Origin: Hyphomonas sp.
GTDB taxonomy: Bacteria; Pseudomonadota; Alphaproteobacteria; Caulobacterales; Hyphomonadaceae
Direction of reading: 5' to 3'
Assembly: GCA_016124495.1 (NCBI GenBank)
Contig: WGNP01000003.1
Coordinates: forward strand, 124,001-188,000
DNA length: 64,000 nucleotides
The position numbers were made by a program, and so were the translations under genes. The first letter of the stretch is position 1; every line of letters starts with the position of its first letter. Under the pieces are notes generated by a model. The model saw only the letters and a list, made by a program, of their open reading frames with translations, was not told the DNA's origin and did no database searches. Positions 44,528 to 52,807 of the stretch are shown piece by piece.

Positions 44528-44752
44528 TCAGAACAACCTGAGGCCCTCAGACCAGAGCCCCTCTTCCTCGATCCGCTTGTTCCAGGCCGCAATCGCTTCC
44601 CGGTTCTGCTCGGACCAAATCCGCATTTCCTCGGCGCGGGTCCTGAAGCGGATCGCCTCCTCCGCCACAGCGGAAAGGTTCAGACCGGCGGCTTTCGCCT
44701 GCGCGACCAGCGCCTCGTCGAGGGTCAGGTTGACACGAACTTTCGAGGCCAT
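44528..44752 (-). CDS. ccdA: CcdA-like antitoxin
   Basis: A 74-residue protein: MASKVRVNLTLDEALVAQAKAAGLNLSAVAEEAIRFRTRAEEMRIWSEQNREAIAAWNKRIEEEGLWSEGLRLF. The N-terminal ribbon-helix-helix binds DNA, and the C-terminal W-xxNR-AI-AYN-xxIEExG-L... is the CcdB-neutralising tail. An AGGA site precedes the ATG. It is autoregulated by inference, with a 23-bp dyad overlapping the promoter. Confidence 0.9.
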   Translation of the reverse strand: MASKVRVNLTLDEALVAQAKAAGLNLSAVAEEAIRFRTRAEEMRIWSEQNREAIAAWNKRIEEEGLWSEGLRLF

Positions 44753-44774
44753 GGACGGTTCCTGAGAGCAAGTT

Positions 44775-44797
44775 GATACGTATTTATAATACGCATC
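44775..44797 (-). promoter_or_regulatory. Operator-like dyad over ccdA promoter
   Basis: Arms GATACGTATT (44775-44784) and AATACGCATC (44788-44797) form a near-perfect inverted repeat with a TAT spacer. On the minus strand they overlap a -10-like TATAAA, with TTGTGC 17 bp upstream. The dyad is 23-45 bp upstream of the ccdA start, as expected for CcdA/CcdB autoregulation. Confidence 0.55.
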
Positions 44798-44817
44798 ACC
44801 CCTGCGCACAACGACCG

Positions 44818-45123
44818 CTAGTAGTCCTGCGCCGGCATCCCGTAGCGCTCGACCTTCACGACATCGCCGGTAAAGCCGTCTATCTCGATCTCGATCACCA
44901 CGCCGTCGGCATCAACGCCTTCGAATTTCCAGACGCCCCGGCGCGCCTTCACTTCGCGCACATAGGCGATGCCCTGCGCCTTGGCGATTTCCAGCGCTTG
45001 CGTCTCGGTCACTTCAAATCCTGCAACCGCACGGTCATCATCGTCCTTGCCCGCGAGGGCTGGACCGGTACCCGCGAGCATAAGCAGGGCGGCGAGCAGC
45101 GTGCTTCTGAGCAGTTGGGTCAT
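44818..45123 (-). CDS. PepSY-domain periplasmic protein
   Basis: A 101-residue protein with signal peptide (STLLAALLMLAGTGPALA). The mature part VTETQALEIAKAQGIAYVREVKARRGVWKFEGVDADGVVIEIEIDGFTGDVVKVER is the PepSY pattern, with two short beta-alpha units. PepSY proteins are commonly inhibitors or accessory proteins of peptidases or redox enzymes. The neighbouring genes give no clue as to its target. Confidence 0.85.
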   Translation of the reverse strand: MTQLLRSTLLAALLMLAGTGPALAGKDDDDRAVAGFEVTETQALEIAKAQGIAYVREVKARRGVWKFEGVDADGVVIEIEIDGFTGDVVKVERYGMPAQDY

Positions 45124-45194
45124 GACATGTCCTCAATTCGCATCGTCGGGCAGACATAAGATCGCCCGGCCACGGTTTCTAGGGGCGCCCCGGC

Positions 45195-46703
45195 TCAAAG
45201 CGACGGCGCCGGTCCGCCTCCCCCAACCGGCGGTTTGCTGCCCAGCAGGGGATGGGGGTCATAGAGGCCCTGGAAGGCCGGATCGAGGAGGTAGTCGAGC
45301 CGCCGCGCCGTTATGCCCCGGCGGCCGGAGACCTGCAGCGCGAGACTGGAGCGATCCATCTGCCGCAGGCCCTCCTCGGAGAAATCCCCGAGCACGCGGG
45401 ACAGCTCCGACGCCGACAGCAGGTTGGGCACGCCGAAGGCCTGGATGGCAGCGGTGTTGTTGAGCACCGTCGACCATTCGCCCGGCAGCATCCGCTCGAT
45501 CTGCGCGAGGTCCTGGAAGAAGGCCCAGACGCGCATGCCGTAGGAGCGCGCCAGCGTGTAGACCATCGCCAGGAGGCCGAAGTCTCCGAGCTGCGCGCAC
45601 TCGTCGATGGCAAACAGCGTCCGGTGTTCCGGCAGGTTGCCTTCCCGCGACAGCACCGCCGACATCAGCGACGCCGTCCAAAGCCGGAACAGCGGCGCGT
45701 GGCTGGCGAGCTTGGTGGGCGGCACGACCAGGTAGATCGTCAACGGATCGCCCCGGCGGACGGCCGCGAGATCGATGGTCGAGGTTTTCACCGTACGCTG
45801 CGCCGCCTCCGAGGCGATTACTGAGAAATAGCTACAGGCCGTGGCATGGATGCCCGAACGGGTGACGTCTGTGGTCTGAAGATAGTTCGAGATTTCCTCA
45901 AAGGCGAAGGAGGGCAGTTTCTTGCCGCAGGTATCCAGCAGCACGGCCAGGTTGTACGTGCTGTCATCGCGCTTCAGCATCCGGCGCACTTCGATCAGGT
46001 TGCGGTCCTGCGGCTCGCGCGTCGCCGCGATCGCGGCGATCACGCCGGCCGACAGGTCATGCCCGCGGATATCCCAGAACGGGTCCTTGGAGATCTTGCC
46101 GCCGCCGGAGAGCTGCCTGGCGATATCCATCGATAAGGCCGAGGACTCGACGCCGGGGATGGCAAACGCATCCATCGGGTTGAGGCTGTCGGTTTCCGGC
46201 GAGATCACCCCGAACGGATCGATGACATGCACCGTCTGGCCCATTTCCCGCCGGCGGCGCGCCGTGATCTGGCAGGCCTCGCCTTTCGGATCGATCACGA
46301 TGACCGGGCCTTCATAGGTCAGCAGGTTCGGGATCAGCGCGCCCCGGCCCTTGCCGGCGCCGGTGGGCGCAATGGTGATCATGTGGCCCTCGCCTTCCAG
46401 CCAGAGCGGATTTCCCGACTGCACCACAGCCGCCGGCCCGTCACGGAAGCCGACCTGCTGGCGCGTTTCATCAATCTGCCAGCCGAGCAGCAACCGGTCC
46501 CCTGCACCGAGCGCGGGATTATCCGTAGGCGGAAGGATTACGGGATTATCTGGTAGCCGCTTTTTTGCCCCGCGCCTCTTTGTGCGCGTGGCCGCCTCGG
46601 AGTCTGATCTGGCATTGGCCTTCGCCGGCACAGTCTGGTTCGGTGTGTTGGCCCCTGCCCCCTCGGCTTCCCAGCCCCGCGGAGTATCAGATGACCCGGA
46701 CAT
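45195..46703 (-). CDS. VirD4/TraG-type coupling-protein-like ATPase without membrane anchor
   Basis: A 502-residue P-loop ATPase. Walker A APTGAGKG (112-119) continues into RGALIPNLLTYEGPVIVIDPKGEACQIT, Walker B is LFAIDECAQLGDFG, and the DIRGHDLSAGVIAAI and LARSYGMRVWAFFQDLAQI segments are of the VirD4/TraG family. Coupling proteins normally have two N-terminal membrane segments; here residues 1-70 are polar and charged. No relaxase or T4SS gene is nearby. The ATG at 46703 with GAGGGAG upstream is chosen. It may be an orphan acting with T4SS elsewhere or in a different DNA-handling role. Confidence 0.82.
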   Translation of the reverse strand: MSGSSDTPRGWEAEGAGANTPNQTVPAKANARSDSEAATRTKRRGAKKRLPDNPVILPPTDNPALGAGDRLLLGWQIDETRQQVGFRDGPAAVVQSGNPLWLEGEGHMITIAPTGAGKGRGALIPNLLTYEGPVIVIDPKGEACQITARRRREMGQTVHVIDPFGVISPETDSLNPMDAFAIPGVESSALSMDIARQLSGGGKISKDPFWDIRGHDLSAGVIAAIAATREPQDRNLIEVRRMLKRDDSTYNLAVLLDTCGKKLPSFAFEEISNYLQTTDVTRSGIHATACSYFSVIASEAAQRTVKTSTIDLAAVRRGDPLTIYLVVPPTKLASHAPLFRLWTASLMSAVLSREGNLPEHRTLFAIDECAQLGDFGLLAMVYTLARSYGMRVWAFFQDLAQIERMLPGEWSTVLNNTAAIQAFGVPNLLSASELSRVLGDFSEEGLRQMDRSSLALQVSGRRGITARRLDYLLDPAFQGLYDPHPLLGSKPPVGGGGPAPSL

Positions 46704-46753
46704 TTTCGCTCCCTCAAGGAGGACGACAACTGCCCCCCCCTGACCAGGAGGCT

Positions 46754-46773
46754 CTTTCAACGGCCGTTGAAAG
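46754..46773. promoter_or_regulatory. 20-bp perfect palindrome ahead of coupling-like ATPase
   Basis: CTTTCAACGGCCGTTGAAAG lies 51-70 bp upstream of the ATG at 46703. It is an operator-like dyad or an element of the promoter. No regulator gene is adjacent. Confidence 0.5.
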
Positions 46774-47046
46774 TCAATAATGATTTTTATGGGAAATTGC
46801 GCAGGGCAGCTATGCAGACAATATCGTCTCTATACGGATGATCTCCGCATACCCAGAAGTCGCTGCAGGATCGACTCCGATGGGCAGGCTGAACGGCTGC
46901 ACCAGATTTTCTCCGAGATTTCTGCGCTGGAATTAAGACATGCAGGCGCGCATGGATTTCGCCTGCGCGCAATGCAAAACCCATGTCGGGAGATTCCGCA
47001 TCAAGCAAAGTCCAAAGTCTGCATAACGAACCTGACGCGCCCCAAT
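46774..47046. other. Intergenic stretch without supported gene
   Basis: Upstream of the coupling-like ATPase and downstream of fumC. Short frames exist on both strands but none has a convincing start or composition. GCAGGCGCGCATGGATTTC and a following GCCTGCGCGC (about 46941-46972) form an imperfect repeat. Confidence 0.4.
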
Positions 47047-48450
47047 TCAGGCCGGGTCTGGCCCGATCATTTTCTCCGGGCGCACGATCGCGTCGAAGTC
47101 AGCCTCGGAGATGCCGAGCTTCAGCGCCTCGACTTTCAGCGTCGTGCCGTTCTTGTGCGCGGTCTTCGCCACCTTGGCCGCCAGATCGTAGCCGTACTTC
47201 TCCTTCAGCGGCGTCACCAGCATCAGCGAGTTCTCAAGCGCACGCTGGATATTGTCGAGGCGCGGCTCAATGCCGATCACACAATTGTCCGTGAACGACA
47301 CCGCAGCATCGGCCAGCAGCTGCACCGATTGCAGAAAATTGTAGGCCATCATCGGATTGAACACGTTGAGCTCGAAATGGCCCTGCGAACCGGCAAACGC
47401 GATCGCCGCATTGTTGCCGAGGATATGCGCGCAGACCTGGGTCATCGCTTCGCACTGAGTGGGGTTCACCTTGCCCGGCATGATCGATGAGCCGGGCTCG
47501 TTTTCCGGCAGGGCCAGTTCGCCAAGTCCGGAACGTGGACCCGAACCGAGGAAGCGGATGTCGTTGGCGATCTTGAAACAGCTCATCGCCGCCGTAGTGA
47601 TGGCGCCGTGCGTAAACACCATCGCGTCATGCGCTGCGAGCGCTTCAAACTTGTTCGGGGCGGAGGTGAATTTCAGGCCGGTGATCTGCGCGATCTTGGC
47701 AGCGACCAGGTCGGCAAAGCCCGCCGGCGAGGCAAGGCCCGTGCCGACGGCGGTGCCGCCCTGCGCCAGTTCCATCAGCGCCGGCAGCGTCAGCTCGATC
47801 CGCTTGATGCCGTTCTCGATCTGCTTTGCGTAGCCAGAGAATTCCTGACCCAGCGTGACCGGGGTCGCGTCCTGCGTATGCGTGCGGCCGATCTTGATGA
47901 TCGACTTCCAGGCCTGCGCCTTGTCGTTCAGCGCATTGTGCAGGGTCTGCAGCGCCGGCAGCAGCTTGTGGACGACTTCCTCGGCGCAGGCGATATGCAT
48001 GGCGGTCGGGAACGTGTCGTTCGAAGACTGACTCATGTTGACATGGTCGTTCGGGTGGACCGGCTTCTTGGAGCCCATCTCACCGCCGAGGATCTCGATG
48101 GCGCGGTTGGAGATCACCTCGTTAGCATTCATGTTCGACTGGGTGCCGGACCCCGTCTGCCAGACAACCAGCGGGAAATGCGCGTTCAGCTTGCCTTCGA
48201 TCACTTCATCGGACGCCTGAATGATCACCTTCCCCAACCCCGGATCCAGCTTGCCGAGCGCCATGTTGGTCTCGGCCGCCGCCTTCTTGACGATGCCAAG
48301 CGCGCGCACGACCGGGGCGGGCTGGCGCTCCCAGCCGATCTTGAAATTCCCCAGCGAGCGCTGCGCCTGCGCGCCCCAGTACTTGTCCGCCTCGACCTCG
48401 ATGGGGCCGAACGTATCGGTTTCGGTGCGGGTGGGGGTCTTGGCGGCCAT
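47047..48450 (-). CDS. fumC: Fumarate hydratase class II
   Basis: A 467-residue enzyme of usual length for FumC. Family signature [15 protein letters not shown] is present, with the [19 protein letters not shown] substrate loop and [21 protein letters not shown] catalytic region. It converts fumarate to malate in the TCA cycle. The ATG at 48450 has CAGGAGCC upstream; the longer frame to 48558 has no matching N-terminus. It stands alone between accessory-looking genes. Confidence 0.96.
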   Translation of the reverse strand: MAAKTPTRTETDTFGPIEVEADKYWGAQAQRSLGNFKIGWERQPAPVVRALGIVKKAAAETNMALGKLDPGLGKVIIQASDEVIEGKLNAHFPLVVWQTGSGTQSNMNANEVISNRAIEILGGEMGSKKPVHPNDHVNMSQSSNDTFPTAMHIACAEEVVHKLLPALQTLHNALNDKAQAWKSIIKIGRTHTQDATPVTLGQEFSGYAKQIENGIKRIELTLPALMELAQGGTAVGTGLASPAGFADLVAAKIAQITGLKFTSAPNKFEALAAHDAMVFTHGAITTAAMSCFKIANDIRFLGSGPRSGLGELALPENEPGSSIMPGKVNPTQCEAMTQVCAHILGNNAAIAFAGSQGHFELNVFNPMMAYNFLQSVQLLADAAVSFTDNCVIGIEPRLDNIQRALENSLMLVTPLKEKYGYDLAAKVAKTAHKNGTTLKVEALKLGISEADFDAIVRPEKMIGPDPA

Positions 48451-48577
48451 GGGGGGGCTCCTGATCGGGCTTGGGTCTATCTGCCCGCGCGGTCTAGCGA
48501 GACAGCCCCTGCCCTTCAAGGGCGGAGGGGGTTGGGCGGCTCTGGTCAGTGGCCGCAATTTCGCCTATCTTGGATAG

Positions 48578-48775
48578 ATGGCCGACTCTGCTTCGCCTTC
48601 GAACGATCCGCGCGCCGCTTTCCGCGCGCTGGAGCCGGACTTCGTGCCAGACCCGGCGCACGAGGCTTGGCTGGAAGCGGAAATCCGCCGCACGCCGGAC
48701 GCCGAAGCCGAAGATCGGATGACTTACCGCTCGCTTGACGAGGTTGTCCGCAAGTTTATCGCCGATGCACGTTAG
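48578..48775 (+). CDS. ParD/CopG-like putative antitoxin
   Basis: A 65-residue acidic helical protein: DPRAAFRALEPDFVPDPAHEAWLEAEIRRTPDAEAEDRMTYRSLDEVVRKFIADAR. It overlaps the following ParE-like toxin gene by 11 bp, the usual antitoxin-toxin order. It does not show a clear ribbon-helix-helix start, so it may be an antitoxin tail-type protein. Function is assigned from context. Confidence 0.55.
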   Translation: MADSASPSNDPRAAFRALEPDFVPDPAHEAWLEAEIRRTPDAEAEDRMTYRSLDEVVRKFIADAR

Positions 48776-49067
48776 ACTTTCGGCAAGTGCCGAAGCGGAC
48801 CTTGACGCGCTCGCCGCGTGGCTTGCCCCACGAAGCGCGCAAGGGCTTGGCCGGCTGATGACGGCGATCTTCACGACACTCGGCCAGCTTGAAGGGTTGC
48901 ACCTTCTCGGTAAGCCGGGACGGGCTGAGGGAACGCGCGAACTGGTCGTGCCGCGCACCTCCCTGATAAGTGGTTATACCCTGCCCGACGGGTACCATGT
49001 GGATGTTGAGCGCGTTCTCGACGGTCGGCAGAAGTTTCCTCCGCAAGACGAGAGCGCGTCCGCGTGA
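48765..49067 (+). CDS. RelE/ParE-family toxin
   Basis: A 100-residue protein: VRLSASAEADLDALAAWLAPRSAQGLGRLMTAIFTTLGQLEGLHLLGKPGRAEGTRELVVPRTSLISGYTLPDGYHVDVERVLDGRQKFP. The fold pattern matches ParE: LSxxAExDLxxI, L-xxxPxxGRxGRxxGTRELVV, and the final HxRQKWP-like element (here LDGRQKFP). ParE poisons DNA gyrase. It overlaps the antitoxin gene and shares a GTGA overlap with a RusA-like gene. Confidence 0.82.
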   Translation: MHVRLSASAEADLDALAAWLAPRSAQGLGRLMTAIFTTLGQLEGLHLLGKPGRAEGTRELVVPRTSLISGYTLPDGYHVDVERVLDGRQKFPPQDESASA

Positions 49068-49426
49068 GCTTCGATTGGGTACAATCCGGAAAGGTCCGCG
49101 CCCGCCTCACCGAGACCGGCGCGCTGGAGGTGGCGTGCACCGGGCTGACGACGCAAAGCAAGTATTACAAGACGCTGCTGAAGGAGTTCTTTCGCAAGGA
49201 CTTCCCGCGCCTGCGACCCGGCTATGGCGATTACTCCGTGCATATCGTCATGGAACATCTGGGCGAGGCGCCGTGGATGGACCTCGACAACCTGGCCAAG
49301 GCCCTGCTGGATTCGCTGAGCGGGAACGTTTTCGAGGATGACCGGCAGGTCGCGCGGCTGCTGGTGGAACGGCGCAGCGCCGGGCGGGACGGGATCTGGA
49401 TGCTGGCAGAGGCGATAGAGAGCTAG
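49064..49426 (+). CDS. RusA-family Holliday-junction resolvase
   Basis: A 120-residue protein started by GTG at 49064, overlapping the toxin stop (GTGA). MDLDNLAKALLDSLSGNVFEDDRQVARLLVERR is the RusA core with the catalytic aspartates (D-x-DNxxK-xxLDxLxG, DDxQV). RusA-type enzymes resolve Holliday junctions, often in prophages. The coupling to a toxin gene is unusual. The downstream 390 bp holds no gene. Confidence 0.8.
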   Translation: MSFDWVQSGKVRARLTETGALEVACTGLTTQSKYYKTLLKEFFRKDFPRLRPGYGDYSVHIVMEHLGEAPWMDLDNLAKALLDSLSGNVFEDDRQVARLLVERRSAGRDGIWMLAEAIES

Positions 49427-49819
49427 GCAGGGGCAAAGCCGTTCCCGCCTGATGCAACCCTTTCCGCCCCTCACTGCGAACAAATCCCCCTACAGATCAA
49501 TCCGCTGAAAGTGTCCGCTCGGAAACTTGCGCCGCACCCCTCCGGGCGGGTGTATGCTCGCCCCCGTGTCGCACGTTCAACCCAAGTGCCGGGTCTACGC
49601 CGGCCGCGATACCGGATGATAAGAAACCGATACGGTGTGTTAAAAACGAGAATGAATTATAAAACCCGACATCCGGAATACAAAGCCTGCAACAGCCTGA
49701 CACAGTCTGGCTATGAACAGTGACCCACTTTTACCTGCAGAAAACGCCCCCTCCGGAAGCTAAAACCCAATCCTATCAAGCCATTGCAAGTTAGCCACGC
49801 AATCCCTCCGCTTACGGAA
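49427..49819. other. Intergenic stretch without supported gene
   Basis: Between the RusA-like gene and the P450 gene. It is AT-richer near 49620-49690 (for example GTGTTAAAAACGAGAATGAA). Frames on both strands are short and poorly composed, so no gene is called. It may hold remnants of a mobile insertion. Confidence 0.4.
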
Positions 49820-51049
49820 TCAGGCCTCCACCACCAGTTTTTCCAAACCACGGAAGAAAGGAAGCGTTCGCCAGACAAGGTCTTGCTCCGGCAGGTGCAG
49901 GTTCGGGTATCGTGCGAGCAGCTTGAGGAAGGCGTGACGGGCTTCGATGCGGGCGAGCGGGGCGCCTATGCAAATGTGCGGGCCGCCGCCGAAGGCGATG
50001 TGGCTGGCGCGTTTCTTCGTAATGTCGAACGCCTGCGGAGCCTCGAACACATCGGGGTCGCGGTTGGCGGCGGCGAGCGACATGAAGACGGGCTGGCTCT
50101 TCTGCATCGGGCAGCCGGCGACGGTGCGGTCCTTCTCGACGATGCGCGAGGTGACCTGCACGGGCGCCTCGTAGCGCAGCACTTCCTCGACGGCCTGAGC
50201 CGCGAGATCCGGATTGGCGCGCAGGGCGGCGGCCTGCTGCGGGTGCGTGAGCAGGAGCCAGATGCCGTTGCCGATGAGGTCGGTGGTCGTCAGGTTGCCG
50301 CCGACCAGCAGAGCCTGAAGGTTGAGGCAGACCTCGTCGTCCTCAATCTTCGCCTCGCCGCTGGCCTGCAGCTGCACCATGTCGGTGACGAGATCGTCCT
50401 GCGGGACCTTACGGCGGGCCTGCATCAGTTCGGCGAAATAGGCATCGAGCGCGGTGGCACCGGAGAGCATGCGGGCATTCTCTTCAGGCGTGCGTACAGG
50501 ATTGAGGCCGAGGATTACATCTTCCGACCACTGACGGAAATTTGCGAGCATCGACTCGTCCACCCCGAGGATGCGGGCGATGACGAGGACCGGAACGGGA
50601 ACAGCGACCTGTTCCATCAGGTCGAACGCGCCGGTTGCCGGGGCGGCGTCGATCACTTTGTCCACCATCGCCTCGATCTCGGGGCGCATCTTGTTGATGC
50701 GGGCGTAGAAGGCCTTCGCCAGCGGCTGGCGGATGCGGGCATGGTCGGGATCATCGAGGAAGAGGATACTGGTGCGCCGGTCTCTTTCCGGATCGACGAG
50801 GCGCGCGGTGATGGACCCCGGGTCGGCATTCAGCGGATGGCGCACAAAGGTGCGGTCGTTGACCGTGTCGCGGATGTCCTTGTAACGGCTTAGCACCCAG
50901 ACCCTCGCGGTCTCGTCGCGCATCACCGGGCAGCCCGCCTGCAGCGACTGCAGCAGCGGATGCGGGTTGTTGCGGGCGACGGGATTGAACGCGGAGAGTT
51001 CGAGCACGGATTGCGGGACGCTGGGCAGCGGTTTCGGATCATCAGCCAT
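49820..51049 (-). CDS. Cytochrome P450
   Basis: A 409-residue P450 of bacterial class I length. The heme-binding segment is IAFGGGPHICIGAPLARIEARHAF (cysteine thiolate), the ExxR is in EEVLRYEAPVQVTSRI, and the I-helix oxygen-activation region reads LLVGGNLTTTDLIGNG, in which the usual A/G-G-x-D/E-T is GGNLTT. Redox partners are not adjacent. The ATG has GGGAGGAG upstream and a TATAAT 27 bp before it on the minus strand. The substrate is unknown. Confidence 0.92.
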   Translation of the reverse strand: MADDPKPLPSVPQSVLELSAFNPVARNNPHPLLQSLQAGCPVMRDETARVWVLSRYKDIRDTVNDRTFVRHPLNADPGSITARLVDPERDRRTSILFLDDPDHARIRQPLAKAFYARINKMRPEIEAMVDKVIDAAPATGAFDLMEQVAVPVPVLVIARILGVDESMLANFRQWSEDVILGLNPVRTPEENARMLSGATALDAYFAELMQARRKVPQDDLVTDMVQLQASGEAKIEDDEVCLNLQALLVGGNLTTTDLIGNGIWLLLTHPQQAAALRANPDLAAQAVEEVLRYEAPVQVTSRIVEKDRTVAGCPMQKSQPVFMSLAAANRDPDVFEAPQAFDITKKRASHIAFGGGPHICIGAPLARIEARHAFLKLLARYPNLHLPEQDLVWRTLPFFRGLEKLVVEA

Positions 51050-51127
51050 GTTGTCTCCTCCCGGGAGCGTTTTTATTATAGCCCTGTATAGCCGATTTTT
51101 CGGCGTGTGGCGCCCCGTCTCGCAAGG

Positions 51128-51712
51128 TCACTTCGCGATGGGATCGCCCGAGACGGCCATGGGACAGTTCGTCAGGAGGCTGGCAGAGAGGTCCGGTGGC
51201 AGGTCTGGCGCGGCGAAGCAGGCTTCGATCTTCTGTTGCAGATAGGCGCGCTGGGCAGTGGCATCGCCGACGAGCCGGAACTCGTGCCGGTCGAGAACCC
51301 AGCCGGAATTCCAGTACTGGAACCGGGCCATGTCAGCGAGCGGCAGGGCAGCGTCCGCCTCCGCCTCAAACGCGGTATAGGCCGAGGAGTAGCTGGCTTC
51401 GCAGGCCTCGTGCCTTGAGCGGCCGGCATTGATGTCATCGACGATGCGGCGCGTACTGTAATCGCTGGCGTAACGGGCGCAGTCGACCAACTCGGCGAAG
51501 CGCGCCTTCACCTCGGGCGGGGCGTTGGCGGCAGCGAGAATGTCTGCGCGCTGCCGGATGGCCGCCATGGCCCATTCCGCTTCCGTGTTGGGACGCCCGC
51601 CTGGGCCTTCGGCCGCTCGCGTGACCGTGATGGCCAACTCGCTGGCCGGGACCGGTGGGGCAGCGCAGGCGGCCATCAAGGCCGCGAGCGGGAGGACGGC
51701 GAGACGAACCAT
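51128..51712 (-). CDS. Putative lipoprotein, 194 aa
   Basis: The signal peptide VRLAVLPLAALMAAC ends in lipobox MAAC (Cys about 16). The mature part is helical: AEWAMAAIRQRADILAAANAPPEVKARFAELVDCARYASDYSTRRIVDDINAGRSRHEACEASY, with four cysteines, ending CPMAVSGDPIAK. No family is recognised. It is followed on the minus strand by the P450 gene and preceded, 11 bp away, by the thioesterase, so it may be in one operon with it. Confidence 0.6.
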   Translation of the reverse strand: MVRLAVLPLAALMAACAAPPVPASELAITVTRAAEGPGGRPNTEAEWAMAAIRQRADILAAANAPPEVKARFAELVDCARYASDYSTRRIVDDINAGRSRHEACEASYSSAYTAFEAEADAALPLADMARFQYWNSGWVLDRHEFRLVGDATAQRAYLQQKIEACFAAPDLPPDLSASLLTNCPMAVSGDPIAK

Positions 51713-51723
51713 GCGGCAGCGCT

Positions 51724-52176
51724 TCAGAGTTTCTTGTAAAGCATCGGGATCGCCGTCGCGGTAGCGCGGGCGACGAGGTCGCCCCTGGCATCGAAACAGT
51801 CGGCCTCCATGAAGGCAGCGGATTTGCCGAGCTTCAGGATGCGGGCCGTGACGCTGGCGGGGCCGGGCATCAGGCGTTTCAGGTAGCTGGTTTTCATTTC
51901 AAGCGTCGGTGCGGTCATCGTGACGTTGGAGGCGATGATGACGGCGGTGCTCATTGCTTCGTCCATCATGGCGCAGATGAAGCCGCCCTGCACCGCGCCG
52001 GTGGGGTTGGCGAACATCTGCGGCACGTCGAACTCCATGCGCACCCATTGCTCATTCTGCGAGAGCGCGGCGAGACGCATGCCGAGCGTATCGGAACAGG
52101 GCGGGCGTTTCTTCGAATTCTGGAAGCGGACCAGCATGTCGGCATCGGACACGCGGGGCTTTGTCTCCTCGATCAA
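51724..52176 (-). CDS. PaaI-family hotdog thioesterase
   Basis: A 150-residue hotdog protein: VRMEFDVPQMFANPTGAVQGGFICAMMDEAMSTAVIIASN contains the family GxVQGGFxxAMxDEAxxxA catalytic helix, and MKTSYLKRLMPGPASVTARILKLGKSAAFMEADCFDARGDLVARATATA the following strands. It probably hydrolyses aryl- or acyl-CoA. It lies 12 bp after sspB on the same strand. Confidence 0.88.
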   Translation of the reverse strand: MIEETKPRVSDADMLVRFQNSKKRPPCSDTLGMRLAALSQNEQWVRMEFDVPQMFANPTGAVQGGFICAMMDEAMSTAVIIASNVTMTAPTLEMKTSYLKRLMPGPASVTARILKLGKSAAFMEADCFDARGDLVARATATAIPMLYKKL

Positions 52177-52188
52177 GACCGGGGCGCC

Positions 52189-52647
52189 TTACTTGCGGCG
52201 ATAGGCGTCAAGACTGACGACCGTTTCGGCTGGCGGCTTAGGCGCTTCTTCGACCGCCTCCTTAACCGGGGCGATGACGCCGGCATCGCGGCCGCGGGTT
52301 TCGAAGGTGAGGCCGAAGTTCACCGACGGATCGACGAAACGGGTCATCGCGGCGAACGGGATCGACAGGTGCTGCGGCACGCCGGAGAATTTCAGAACGA
52401 TCTCGAAATGGCCCTCGTGGACTTCAAGGTCCCAGTACTGATGCTGGACGACGATGGTCATCTCTTCCGGGAAGCGCTGGACCAGATGGTCGGCAATCTT
52501 CACGCCGGGGGCACGGGTGCGGAAGGAGATGTAGAAGTGATGGTCACCGGGAACGCCGCCATTGGTTTTCGCGCGGCGCAGGACCTCGCGAACAACGCCG
52601 CGCATGGCAGCCTGGGTCAGCGCTTCGTATCCGATGTAATCCGTCAT
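52189..52647 (-). CDS. sspB: ClpXP adaptor SspB, alphaproteobacterial type
   Basis: A 152-residue protein: DYIGYEALTQAAMRGVVREVLRRAKTNGGVPGDHHFYISFRTRAPGVKIADHLVQRFPEEMTIVVQHQYWDLEVHEGHFEIVLKFSGVPQHLSIPFAAMTRFVDPSVNFGLTF. This is the SspB-alpha core that recognises the ssrA tag, followed by a flexible linker and a C-terminal tail (VVSLDAYRRK) that docks onto ClpX. It delivers tmRNA-tagged proteins to ClpXP. The tmRNA gene is 8 kb away in this window. Confidence 0.93.
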   Translation of the reverse strand: MTDYIGYEALTQAAMRGVVREVLRRAKTNGGVPGDHHFYISFRTRAPGVKIADHLVQRFPEEMTIVVQHQYWDLEVHEGHFEIVLKFSGVPQHLSIPFAAMTRFVDPSVNFGLTFETRGRDAGVIAPVKEAVEEAPKPPAETVVSLDAYRRK

Positions 52648-52807
52648 CTTGGCGCGCTCTTCCCGGTGTTGATTGGTTATCGAATTATAAATTACGCAGA
52701 CCCTTTGAACCCCGCAACGGCCTTAGCGCAACACGCGAGCATTTATTTTCTTCTCGCGCCGCGCCGGGCGGCTTAGGCTGGTGGCCTGAACCGCAAGGAG
52801 CGCCGCC

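Noticed and set aside
46787-47008. 73-codon minus-strand frame upstream of the coupling-like ATPase
   Set aside because: There is no ribosome site or domain, and amino-acid composition is unbalanced.
49511-49723. 70-codon plus-strand frame between RusA-like and P450 genes
   Set aside because: There is no ribosome site; Arg/Ser-rich content points to chance.
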